Assembly: GCA_035626995.1 (NCBI GenBank)
Contig: DASPMP010000263.1
Location: 1-8,684 of the forward strand
Origin: DASPMP01 sp035626995
GTDB lineage: Bacteria; Gemmatimonadota; Gemmatimonadetes; Gemmatimonadales; Gemmatimonadaceae
Direction: 5' to 3'
Length of the DNA stretch: 8,684 bases
The notes beneath the pieces are model-generated. The model ran no database searches. It was not told where the DNA came from and saw only the letters and a list, made by a program, of their open reading frames with translations. The position numbers and the translations under genes are program-made. Shown here in pieces: positions 1 to 6,133 of this stretch (positions within the stretch are counted from its first letter, which is position 1; every line of letters starts with the position of its first letter).

Positions 1-568
1 CCTCGACGGCGCCAGGCGGCGACAGCTTGTCTGCTCGTCCCCCAACAAGCATCACCTTGGCACCACGAAAGAGATCAGGACCACGATCGGCCGGAAGGTC
101 ATGCGGTAGCGTCCCGCCCCAGAGGATCAGGCGCTGAAGACTGGTCACGCCCAATGCCGCCCAGCGGGCCACTGTCGCCACGCCCTGCGAAAAGCCGAGC
201 GCCGTCACTGGTACGTCATGACCGATTTCCCGGATCACCTGGGCGACGAGCAGGTCGAGATACTCGACGTAATCGCGGATTTCACTCTCGCGGTCTTCGC
301 GGGTCATCCAGGACGCGCCAATGGGCGCGTCCGGACCGTGGCGCTTCCGGGGATCGTCGAGGTAGAAGCGGCTCAACCCTTCGGGAACGAGTACCGTTCG
401 ATCGTCAGACGTTGCTGGCGCCAATGCTGCCGCGAACCCGCGCGCCAGTTGCCCGTACCCATGGCAGGCCACCCACACCGAATGGACCTGCGGGTCGGCA
501 CCGCCAAGCTGGAAAAAGCGCGCGGTGCGCGAAACCTGAAGGGTTCGCTCCGCGGGCTCAGTTCGCAG
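1..568 (-). CDS. Alpha/beta-hydrolase, phospholipase/carboxylesterase-like (3' part missing)
   Basis: This is a probable serine esterase of the phospholipase/carboxylesterase family; the substrate is unknown. Reading the minus strand from 568 gives 189 residues with no stop before the window edge. The oxyanion-side motif ACHGYGQ lies at about residues 34-40, a family-like block APIGASWMTREDR at about 81-93, and the nucleophile elbow GFSQG at 125-129, making Ser127 the nucleophile. Asp180 in GGRADKLSP is the likely catalytic acid. The catalytic His would lie beyond the left edge. No signal peptide is visible, so it is probably cytoplasmic. The start is uncertain because there is no ATG, GTG or TTG near the expected N-terminus. 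I chose CTG at 568-566, which overlaps the protease stop and has GGAG (576-573) 4 nt upstream. The other in-frame choices are GTG at 697, deep inside the protease gene, and GTGs inside the first beta strand. It follows the S41 protease gene and is probably co-transcribed. The family call is fairly secure; the start is not. Confidence 0.8.
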   Translation of the reverse strand, partial: MRTEPAERTLQVSRTARFFQLGGADPQVHSVWVACHGYGQLARGFAAALAPATSDDRTVLVPEGLSRFYLDDPRKRHGPDAPIGASWMTREDRESEIRDYVEYLDLLVAQVIREIGHDVPVTALGFSQGVATVARWAALGVTSLQRLILWGGTLPHDLPADRGPDLFRGAKVMLVGGRADKLSPPGAVE

Positions 569-2180
569 GTGACTCCGTGATCGGCGCGGACGCGATGCGC
601 AGGAGATCCTGCTGCGAACGGCTTCGACCGAGCATGTCCAGCGCGCGGACGAGCGCCTGATCCTGCTGCAGGGTACGTCGCTTGACCTCAGCGTCACCGA
701 ACGCGCGTCGTGCGACCCGGCGATCGAGCTCTTCGGACAGCAGCACTGTGGCGATGCTGTCGAAGCGAGGCTCGATGTTCACGCCGGCCGCAGCGATGCG
801 ACGCCGCAATTCGGCTCGCCATGCCGCGCTGACGTCGAAGTCCCGACGTACCGTGCCCCGCAGCTCGAGTGAATACTGCTGGAGCACTGTGCGAATCTGC
901 TGGCTGCGCGTTGCGATGGAGCGCAGGAACTCCTGCTCCATGGCCGACGCGGTGTCCTCGTGGACGAGAAAGTCCGGTACGATGCCCCCGCCGCCATAGA
1001 CGATTCTGCCAGCGTCGCTGCGGAACTGGGGACGGCGCCGCCGCGACGCTTCAGTCTCGGCGGAATCCGGGCTTCCCTCGACGATGCGGCCATCCTCCAG
1101 GCGTCCTTCGACAACGCGGCCATCGTCCCCGATCCGACGCTCGCGATGAATGGACCGGCCGCTGGGGGTAAACCACTTTCCGGTCGTCAGCTTGAGCGAG
1201 TACCCGCCATCAAGCGCATACAGTGACTGCACGAGCCCCTTGCCATATGTGGTCGTCCCGAGCACCAGCGCACGATCGTGATCCTGCAGCGCGCCGGCGA
1301 CGATTTCCGACGCGGACGCACTCCCGCCGTTCGTGAGCACCACGAGGGGGATCCCCTCCGCCACGTGTTCGCCCGCCGCGGTGGATACTTCGTCTGGAGC
1401 GCCGCGGGATTTCACGCTCACGATGGGCTGACTGTCTCTCAGGAACATCGACGTGATGGCCAGCGCCTGTTCCACGATGCCGCCGCCATTGTCCCGAAGA
1501 TCGAGGACAAGTCCGCGAGCCCCCTGCGCGACGAGCTGCGTCGCCGCAGCGCGCACTTCTTCCGCGGCGTTCTCATTGAAGGTCTGGAGCGGGATGTAGC
1601 CCATGCCGCTCAGGACCGTCGAGTAGGGCACCGCCGGGATGTGAACTTCGCGACGCGTAAAGGTGAGCCGGATAGGTGACGGGATTCCGGGGCGTGCGAA
1701 ACTCACGATGACTCTCGATCCGGGCGCGCCGCGAAGGCGCTCGGAGACGCGATTCAAACCCCAGCCAGTCGCGGTCGAGTCCCCGATCGCGATGATCCGG
1801 TCGCCATCCCTGACACCGGCTTCCTCCGCAGGCGTGTTCGGGAACACCCGCTGAACGGTGACGACCTTGTCTTCTTCTTCTTCCAGCAGCATCCCCGTGC
1901 CGCCATATCGACCGTTCGTGCCACGCGCAAAATCCTCGCTCTCACGTGGCGTAAAGAGCTCACTGTAGGGATCCTCGAGCTCCCGGACGAGTCCCTGCGC
2001 CGCGCGGGCCAGGACCTCGCTGGTCTGCAGCGTATCGACGTACTGACGCGACACGAGGGAGAGCACCTGCTCGAACAGCCGCGAATTGACACGGTGCGGC
2101 GGCTCCTGAAGCAAGAACCCACCAGCAACGATCGGGACAAGCAGGAGCGCGGCGACCAGGAGGGTGCGATGACGAGACAT
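558..2180 (-). CDS. S41 family carboxyl-terminal processing protease (CtpA-like)
   Basis: This is a serine protease of 540 residues that should cleave proteins near their C-termini in the cell envelope. Residues about 5-25 form a single hydrophobic segment after MSRHR, a signal peptide or membrane anchor. A PDZ domain spans about residues 93-178 (GGTGMLLEEEEDKVVTVQ, then NTPAEEAGVRDGDRIIAI). The S41 catalytic domain spans about 185-405. The Ser/Lys/Gln triad can be placed from the motifs GSASASEIVAGAL and TYGKGLVQ as Ser289, Lys314 and Gln318, which gives the 25- and 4-residue spacings usual in CtpA and Prc. The core ends with VYGGGGIVPD at 394-403, followed by a charged C-terminal region of about 135 residues. 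A 10-codon tandem duplication sits at residues 352-371. The ATG at 2180 follows a purine-poor stretch with only a weak GGA. The esterase gene follows directly, with overlap, so the two are probably one operon. The substrate cannot be told from the sequence. Confidence 0.95.
   Translation of the reverse strand: MSRHRTLLVAALLLVPIVAGGFLLQEPPHRVNSRLFEQVLSLVSRQYVDTLQTSEVLARAAQGLVRELEDPYSELFTPRESEDFARGTNGRYGGTGMLLEEEEDKVVTVQRVFPNTPAEEAGVRDGDRIIAIGDSTATGWGLNRVSERLRGAPGSRVIVSFARPGIPSPIRLTFTRREVHIPAVPYSTVLSGMGYIPLQTFNENAAEEVRAAATQLVAQGARGLVLDLRDNGGGIVEQALAITSMFLRDSQPIVSVKSRGAPDEVSTAAGEHVAEGIPLVVLTNGGSASASEIVAGALQDHDRALVLGTTTYGKGLVQSLYALDGGYSLKLTTGKWFTPSGRSIHRERRIGDDGRVVEGRLEDGRIVEGSPDSAETEASRRRRPQFRSDAGRIVYGGGGIVPDFLVHEDTASAMEQEFLRSIATRSQQIRTVLQQYSLELRGTVRRDFDVSAAWRAELRRRIAAAGVNIEPRFDSIATVLLSEELDRRVARRAFGDAEVKRRTLQQDQALVRALDMLGRSRSQQDLLRIASAPITESPAN
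1068..1127 (-). repeat. 30-bp tandem duplication inside the S41 protease gene
   Basis: Two adjacent 30-bp units (1127-1098 and 1097-1068 on the minus strand) match at 24 of 30 positions. They encode DDGRVVEGRL and EDGRIVEGSP, residues 352-371. The unit is a multiple of three, so the reading frame is kept. The repeat lies in the charged insert between the catalytic core strands and the VYGGGGIVPD motif. Confidence 0.75.
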
Positions 2181-2230
2181 GGGGATCCGGGGGCAAATCG
2201 GTCGTTCAAGAAGCCAGTGAATTCAAAGTC

Positions 2231-2236
2231 TGTCAA
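2231..2236 (-). promoter_or_regulatory. Possible -35 box (TTGACA) for the S41 protease operon
   Basis: The minus strand carries a perfect TTGACA 50 nt upstream of the protease ATG, in the 103-bp spacer divergent from the MATE gene. No convincing -10 box lies 16-18 nt downstream of it (the hexamer at 17 nt is CTTCTT), so this is a weak call based on one element. Nothing comparable was found for the MATE gene in the same spacer. Confidence 0.25.
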
Positions 2237-2283
2237 CCGTACGCATGCTGCCAATTTGAAGTTCCGACCAGCGAGATTTCCTG

Positions 2284-3678
2284 ATGTCCGAGAACGCCCT
2301 GTTCGTCCCACCACCCGGCCGTTCCACGTCAGCGAGCGAATGGCGCGCATTGCTGTCGATCGCCGTCCCCGTCGTGGTCGTGCAGGTGGGGATGATGCTG
2401 ATGGGGGTGGTGGACACCCTCATGGTGGGCCGCGTCAGCGCCAATGCGCTCGCGGCTGTGGCGCTCGGAAACCTGTACTTCTTCAATACCATCGTCATTT
2501 CGATGGGTGCCCTCATGGCGCTCGATCCGCTCGTCGCCCAGGCGGTCGGTGCCAACGACCAGCCGGCAATTGCGAGGGCGGTCCAGCGCGGCATCGTGCT
2601 GGCGCTCTTTCTCGGCATCCTGACCACGATTGGAATGCTGCCCGTCGGTCCTGCCCTGCGGATGTTCCGTCAACCCGCGGAGGTGACCCCGGACGCGCGA
2701 CTGTACGTGCACATCGGCGCGGCCAGCATGATCCCCTTCCTGCTGTTCGTGGTGTTGCGCCAGACATTGCAGGCGCTGCATCGCATCGCCCCCATTGTCA
2801 TCACGATCGTTGCGGCCAACCTGCTGAACGTGTTCCTGAACTGGGCGCTCATCTTCGGGCACCTCGGCGCCCCGAAGCTCGGCGTTGCCGGTGCCGCGAT
2901 TGCCACGGTGATCGGACGGTGGTTCATGTTTGTCGGCCTGCTCGTCGTCGCATGGAAGGAGATGCGGCCCTATCTCCATTCGCTCGACCGCTCGAGTCTG
3001 GCCCTGAAGCCGCTGCGGCGGATGCTCGCCCTGGGCCTGCCGATAGGCCTGCAGCAGTTCCTGGAATACAGCGCGTTCGCCGCGGTCGGCCTCATGATGG
3101 GGGCATTCGGCGCCCTGCAGGTGGCTGCCCATCAGATCGCGCTGAATCTCGCCGCGCTCACGTTCATGGTGCCGCTCGGCGTTGCCGCGGCTGCATCGGT
3201 ACGGGTGGGTCATGCGATCGGGTCCGTCGATGCGCCACGGGCGCGGCGTGCCGCTCGGCTGGCGTATTTCATTGGTACCGGGTTCATGCTGACGACGGCG
3301 ACGCTCTTCCTCGTATTGCCGCGCGAGCTTTCGGAGATGTATACGCCTGACACCGCGGTCATCGGTATCGCCGCCACGCTGATCCCGATCGCGGGGCTGT
3401 TTCAGGTGTTCGATGGCCTGCAGGCGGTGGGCGCCGGCGTGCTGCGGGGCCTCGGTGACACTCGCGTGCCACTGATCGCCATGTTGTCGGGGTACTGGCT
3501 TATCGGCATTCCGGTCAGCGTCCTGCTTGGGTTTCGGACTGGAATGGGACCGGAAGGACTATGGTGGGGATTCGTGGCAGGGCTGGCATCCGTGGCGATT
3601 TTCCTGCTCCTCAGGGTGCGCGTGCTGTTTCGTCGCGGCGTCACACGCATCGACGTCGACGCGCCACCATCGCACTAA
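2284..3678 (+). CDS. MATE family efflux transporter (NorM-like)
   Basis: This is an inner-membrane multidrug and toxin extrusion antiporter that should expel cationic compounds in exchange for Na+ or H+. Its 464 residues, with about twelve hydrophobic segments in two similar halves, match the usual family length. Family signatures include GVVDTLMVGRVS in TM1, ALDPLVAQAVGA after TM2, GLPIGLQQFLEYSAF in TM7 and AAHQIALNLAALTFMVPLG in TM8. By position and local motif, Asp44, Glu261 and Asp377 (in FQVFDGLQAVGAGVLRG) correspond to the cation-site residues Asp36, Glu255 and Asp371 of Vibrio NorM. This suggests the ion-coupling site is intact. The start at 2284 precedes the first hydrophobic segment by about 20 residues and has only a weak upstream SD (GCGAGA). 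The gene stands alone: it diverges from the protease, and its stop overlaps the stop of the convergent kinase gene. The drug specificity cannot be read from the sequence. Confidence 0.95.
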   Translation: MSENALFVPPPGRSTSASEWRALLSIAVPVVVVQVGMMLMGVVDTLMVGRVSANALAAVALGNLYFFNTIVISMGALMALDPLVAQAVGANDQPAIARAVQRGIVLALFLGILTTIGMLPVGPALRMFRQPAEVTPDARLYVHIGAASMIPFLLFVVLRQTLQALHRIAPIVITIVAANLLNVFLNWALIFGHLGAPKLGVAGAAIATVIGRWFMFVGLLVVAWKEMRPYLHSLDRSSLALKPLRRMLALGLPIGLQQFLEYSAFAAVGLMMGAFGALQVAAHQIALNLAALTFMVPLGVAAAASVRVGHAIGSVDAPRARRAARLAYFIGTGFMLTTATLFLVLPRELSEMYTPDTAVIGIAATLIPIAGLFQVFDGLQAVGAGVLRGLGDTRVPLIAMLSGYWLIGIPVSVLLGFRTGMGPEGLWWGFVAGLASVAIFLLLRVRVLFRRGVTRIDVDAPPSH

Positions 3679-4193
3679 GGCGGCGGCAGCAATGCGTCGA
3701 TTGCACGAACCGCGGACGCGAAGCGCGCGTCCCAGTCGCCTCCGATCTCCACCGGGGTGAGTCGCAGATCGGAGAGCGTCCCGGCAAAGAGCGCGTGCAT
3801 TTCCTCGCGGCGTTCTCCCCGATCGCGTACGCCGTCCGGGATCCATGGTACGTCCGGGCGCAGCAGGAGGTACAGCGAGCCCGCGCGCGCCCGAGCCGCA
3901 TCCACGATCCATTGCGGAGCCATCGAGAAATAGTGCGTGCAGTACACCACGGTGCTCACGAGATCCGTATCGAGGATGACGAGCCGCTTTGCCCGCGCGA
4001 TGGCCGCGTCCTCATTGGCGATCTGGCCACGCGCGATGGGACCGTGATCCCCAAATGACAGCGGCGCGCTCCGCCCCTGCACGTAGCTGCGCACGAACTC
4101 CTCGGATACGGGTGCGTCGTAGTGCCGGCCCAATTGGTGCGCCAGTTGTGTCTTCCCCGTGCTCTCCGAGCCGGTGATCACGACTTTTATCAT
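3675..4193 (-). CDS. NadR-type AAA ATPase, probable ribosylnicotinamide kinase
   Basis: This cytoplasmic kinase is likely to phosphorylate nicotinamide riboside to NMN and so trap what PnuC brings in. The 172 residues cover only the kinase half of NadR (the NadR/Ttd14 AAA domain). There is no N-terminal helix-turn-helix and no NMN adenylyltransferase domain, so making NAD would need a separate adenylyltransferase. The Walker A motif GSESTGKT is at residues 8-15. SEEFVRSYV at about 30-38 and ILDTDLVSTVVYCTHYF at about 72-88 match NadR kinase strands. The lid-like segment RPDVPWIPDGVRDRGERRE follows at about 112-130. Its ATG overlaps the pnuC stop as ATGA, so translation is probably coupled. 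At its 3' end it overlaps the convergent MATE gene by 4 bp. Because the PnuC family includes thiamin carriers, phosphorylation of another vitamin cannot be excluded. The fold is secure; the substrate is moderately so. Confidence 0.85.
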   Translation of the reverse strand: MIKVVITGSESTGKTQLAHQLGRHYDAPVSEEFVRSYVQGRSAPLSFGDHGPIARGQIANEDAAIARAKRLVILDTDLVSTVVYCTHYFSMAPQWIVDAARARAGSLYLLLRPDVPWIPDGVRDRGERREEMHALFAGTLSDLRLTPVEIGGDWDARFASAVRAIDALLPPP

Positions 4194-4801
4194 GCGATGG
4201 CTGGCGCCGTCGCGGGCCTGTCCCGCGTCCAGCTGCGCCTCCAGCTCACGAATCCCATGATCGCCAGCGCGAGAAATACCGCGTACAGCGCCGCCGTGAC
4301 GTACAGTCCCTTGTAGAGGAACATGGGCACGTACACCAGGTCAGCAATGATCCACAGGATCCAGTTCTCGAGGATCTTGCGCGTCATCATCCATTGCGCG
4401 ACAAGGCTGGTCGTGGTCAACGCGGCATCGAGATACGAGAGCGACGAACCCGGAAGCCTGGACGTCAGTGTGCCAACAGCCAGCCAGAATCCAACACCAG
4501 CCGCCAGCGACACGAGCAACATTCTGTGGGAGGCGCGTGACACCTTGAGCGTGGAGTGCTGTGCTCCGCCGTACAGCCACTGATGCCAGCCGTAGATGGA
4601 CAGGATCAGGTACACGACCTGCAATCCGGTATCCGAGTACAGCCCCTCACGGTAGAACACCACCGTGTACAGCGACACGTTGACGATCGCCGTGGGCCAA
4701 CTCCAGATGTTCTGCCGGGCACTTAGAAACACGCTCGTCGCCCCGGTGATCGCAGCGACGATCTCAAACCAGTTCGCGGAAATCCAGTCGCCGAGCGGCA
4801 T
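4190..4801 (-). CDS. pnuC: PnuC family vitamin transporter (nicotinamide riboside)
   Basis: This is an inner-membrane facilitator of the PnuC family (SWEET-like fold), probably taking up nicotinamide riboside. Its 203 residues are the normal family length, with about seven hydrophobic segments. The substrate-site WxxW motif appears as YGWHQW at residues 70-75. The typical C-terminal block ENWILWIIADLVYVPMFLYKGLY lies at about 145-167, followed by ALYAVFLALAIMGFVSWRR. The reading frame is open for 61 more codons upstream, but those encode a charged non-membrane sequence antisense to sua5. The ATG at 4801 (MPLGDWISANWFEI) gives the family-like N-terminus. No SD precedes it; instead a TACAAT box ends 5 nt before the ATG, suggesting a leaderless mRNA. 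It overlaps the downstream kinase by ATGA, the classic transport-then-trap pairing. A thiamin-specific PnuT role is the main alternative; I do not see residues that settle it. Confidence 0.9.
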   Translation of the reverse strand: MPLGDWISANWFEIVAAITGATSVFLSARQNIWSWPTAIVNVSLYTVVFYREGLYSDTGLQVVYLILSIYGWHQWLYGGAQHSTLKVSRASHRMLLVSLAAGVGFWLAVGTLTSRLPGSSLSYLDAALTTTSLVAQWMMTRKILENWILWIIADLVYVPMFLYKGLYVTAALYAVFLALAIMGFVSWRRSWTRDRPATAPAIA

Positions 4802-4802
4802 G

Positions 4803-4808
4803 TTTAAT
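4803..4808 (+). promoter_or_regulatory. Candidate -10 box for sua5 (TTTAAT)
   Basis: TTTAAT matches TATAAT at 5 of 6 positions and sits in an AT pocket inside otherwise GC-rich DNA. It ends 7 nt before the ATG at 4816, so transcription would start at or next to that ATG. No -35 hexamer is recognisable at the right distance, which would lie inside pnuC. Confidence 0.35.
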
Positions 4809-4812
4809 TGTA
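4807..4812 (-). promoter_or_regulatory. Candidate -10 box for pnuC (TACAAT)
   Basis: On the minus strand TACAAT (5 of 6 to TATAAT) lies 5 nt upstream of the pnuC ATG, and pnuC has no SD, which fits a leaderless transcript. It overlaps the plus-strand TTTAAT box by 2 bp. No clear -35 box is seen; that position lies inside sua5 and reads GCCACG. Confidence 0.4.
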
Positions 4813-4815
4813 GGT

Positions 4816-5796
4816 ATGCGAGTGATGCGCGTGGCCGAAGACGGAGCGGGGCGTCGCGTGGCATTGCGTGAAGCCCGGGACGTTCTCCACCGTGGTGGAC
4901 TCGTGGCTTTTCCGACGGAAACCGTCTATGGCCTCGGTGCCAACGCGCTCGATGCGTCCGCCGTTCAGCGCATCTACGAGGCAAAGGGCCGTCCCGCCAT
5001 CAATCCGCTCATTGTTCATGTGGCGACCGTCGATGCTGGCCGTGCCCTGGCCGCTGAGTGGACGGACCTTGCGGAGAAACTCGCGCGCGAATTCTGGCCC
5101 GGACCGCTGACGCTCGTCGTGCGCAAGCGCGATGTCATTCCGGAAATCGTGACGGCGGGAGGAGACACGGTTGGCCTGCGCATGCCCGCACATCCAGTGG
5201 CGCTGGCGTTGCTCACAGAAGCACAACTGCCCGTCGCTGCACCGAGCGCGAACCTGGCCAATCAGGTGTCCCCCACCACCGCTGCGCATGTCATCGCGGC
5301 ACTGGGGGATCGCGTGGACTTGATCCTCGACGGCGGCGCCACAACGGTTGGCATCGAGTCCACGGTGGTCGATACGACGTCGGGAATGCCGCGCATCCTT
5401 CGACCGGGGATGGTGACTCGCGATGATCTCGCGCGGGTCGCAGGAGTGGCCGAGCTCGCGTCGCAGGAGCCGGGACGCGTCCTGCAGTCCCCGGGAATGC
5501 TGGGGAAACATTACTCCCCTCGCGCCCGCGTCACGCTGGTGGACGCGGACGGGCTGGATGAAGCAATTCGGCGCGCGCGCGCGCGCGGCGAGCGGATCGG
5601 CGTCATGGCATTCCACCCCGTCACCGCGGACTTCAGCATCCGGATGCCAGATACTCCCGCGGAGTACGCGAGAAAGCTGTACGCGGGGTTGCACGCGATG
5701 GACGACGCGCGCTGCGCGCTGATCCTTGTGGAACGTCCGCCGCCTGGCGACCCGTGGGCGGCCATTGCGGATCGACTGGTGCGGGCCGCGCGTTAA
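4816..5796 (+). CDS. sua5: L-threonylcarbamoyladenylate synthase, Sua5 type
   Basis: This cytoplasmic enzyme makes threonylcarbamoyl-AMP from threonine, bicarbonate and ATP, the first step of the universal t6A37 modification of ANN-decoding tRNAs. The product is handed to TsaD and its partners. Its 326 residues fit the long Sua5 form rather than the short TsaC (YrdC-only) form. The YrdC domain spans about residues 14-200, with FPTETVYGLG (32-41), the KGRPAINPLIVH block (57-68) and APSANLANQVSPTTAAHV (142-159). A linker with SPGMLGKHYSPRA (225-237) leads into the C-terminal SUA5 domain, about 238-326. The first ATG (4816) is used here. A second ATG at 4825 has AGG about 10 nt upstream and gives an equally good protein that is 3 residues shorter. 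It diverges from pnuC by 14 bp and converges on infA with a 7-bp gap, so it is transcribed alone. A (GC)8 tract lies in the SUA5 domain. Confidence 0.95.
   Translation: MRVMRVAEDGAGRRVALREARDVLHRGGLVAFPTETVYGLGANALDASAVQRIYEAKGRPAINPLIVHVATVDAGRALAAEWTDLAEKLAREFWPGPLTLVVRKRDVIPEIVTAGGDTVGLRMPAHPVALALLTEAQLPVAAPSANLANQVSPTTAAHVIAALGDRVDLILDGGATTVGIESTVVDTTSGMPRILRPGMVTRDDLARVAGVAELASQEPGRVLQSPGMLGKHYSPRARVTLVDADGLDEAIRRARARGERIGVMAFHPVTADFSIRMPDTPAEYARKLYAGLHAMDDARCALILVERPPPGDPWAAIADRLVRAAR
5571..5586. repeat. (GC)8 dinucleotide tract within sua5
   Basis: Eight consecutive GC units encode part of an alternating Arg-Ala stretch (RRARARGER) at about residues 252-260 of Sua5. Slippage by one unit would shift the frame after the YrdC domain and linker. 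Such alternating tracts arise easily from Arg/Ala codons in GC-rich genomes. Confidence 0.8.
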
Positions 5797-5803
5797 CGCG
5801 GCG

Positions 5804-6025
5804 TCAGATCTTGTGTCTGAATGTGATCCGGCCGCGAGTGAGGTCGTACGGCGAGACCTCGACCGTTACCCGGTCACCGGCCAGCACACGAATGCGAAAC
5901 CGCCGCATGTTGCCGCCGAGCGTTGCGAGAACGGAATGCCCGTTGGGGAGTGTGACGCGAAACGTCGCGTTGGGCAGCACCTCGGACACCGTGCCTTCGA
6001 GTTGAATTGCTTCTTCCTTGGCCAT
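5804..6025 (-). CDS. infA: Translation initiation factor IF-1
   Basis: IF-1 binds the 30S A-site during initiation and helps IF-2 and IF-3. The protein has 73 residues (IF-1 is usually about 72) and is a single S1/OB-fold domain. The sequence is diagnostic: MAKEEAIQLEGTVSEVLPN at the start, ATFRVTLPNGH, and RIRVLAGDRVTVEVSPYDL followed by TRGRITFR near the end. The frame is open for 17 more codons upstream, but MAKEE at 6025 is the universal family start. It has AGGA 5 nt before the ATG. It lies downstream of cspA on the same strand with a hairpin terminator between them, so expression must come from readthrough or from an own promoter in 6026-6083, where I recognise none. It converges with sua5 across 7 bp, leaving no room for a terminator between those genes. 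Confidence 0.97.
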   Translation of the reverse strand: MAKEEAIQLEGTVSEVLPNATFRVTLPNGHSVLATLGGNMRRFRIRVLAGDRVTVEVSPYDLTRGRITFRHKI

Positions 6026-6073
6026 CCAGATCCTGTAGCAATGAGAGCGGGCGAAGCATCGCCCTGTTCCTGA

Positions 6074-6112
6074 CAAAACGCAATCGGCTCCCGGACGCGT
6101 GCCGGGAGCCGA
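6074..6112 (-). terminator. Intrinsic-type terminator after cspA
   Basis: A perfect 11-bp GC-rich stem (6112-6102 with 6094-6084) closes a 7-nt loop. On the minus strand it is followed by the T-rich tail TTGCGTTTTG. It begins 21 bp after the cspA stop and lies before infA. The T run is interrupted, so termination is probably partial, which would let some transcripts run into infA. Confidence 0.75.
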
Positions 6113-6133
6113 CTGTCGCGCTATGCGCTGCGC

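Noticed and set aside
154..660. Plus-strand frames of 168 and 120 codons at the left end
   Set aside because: They are antisense to the esterase, whose GFSQG elbow and HGYG motif identify the real coding strand.
2223..2260. TTCAAA and TTTGAA inverted repeat in the protease/MATE spacer as a possible operator
   Set aside because: Only 6 bp per arm with a spacing of about 26 bp in an AT-rich patch; likely by chance.
2329..3213. 294-codon minus-strand frame antisense to the MATE gene
   Set aside because: Its His/Arg/Gln-rich composition is the reverse-complement image of hydrophobic membrane codons; no domain is seen.
2094..3350. 418-codon plus-strand frame across the protease/MATE spacer
   Set aside because: It is an out-of-frame shadow of the MATE gene with Arg/Ala/Gly-rich low-complexity protein and no start signal.
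4802..4984. 61-codon upstream extension of pnuC
   Set aside because: It encodes a charged non-membrane sequence lying fully antisense to the start of sua5. The ATG at 4801 gives the normal family N-terminus and length.
4804..5694. 296-codon minus-strand frame antisense to sua5
   Set aside because: Sua5 motifs on the plus strand are unmistakable and the antisense protein has no recognisable feature.
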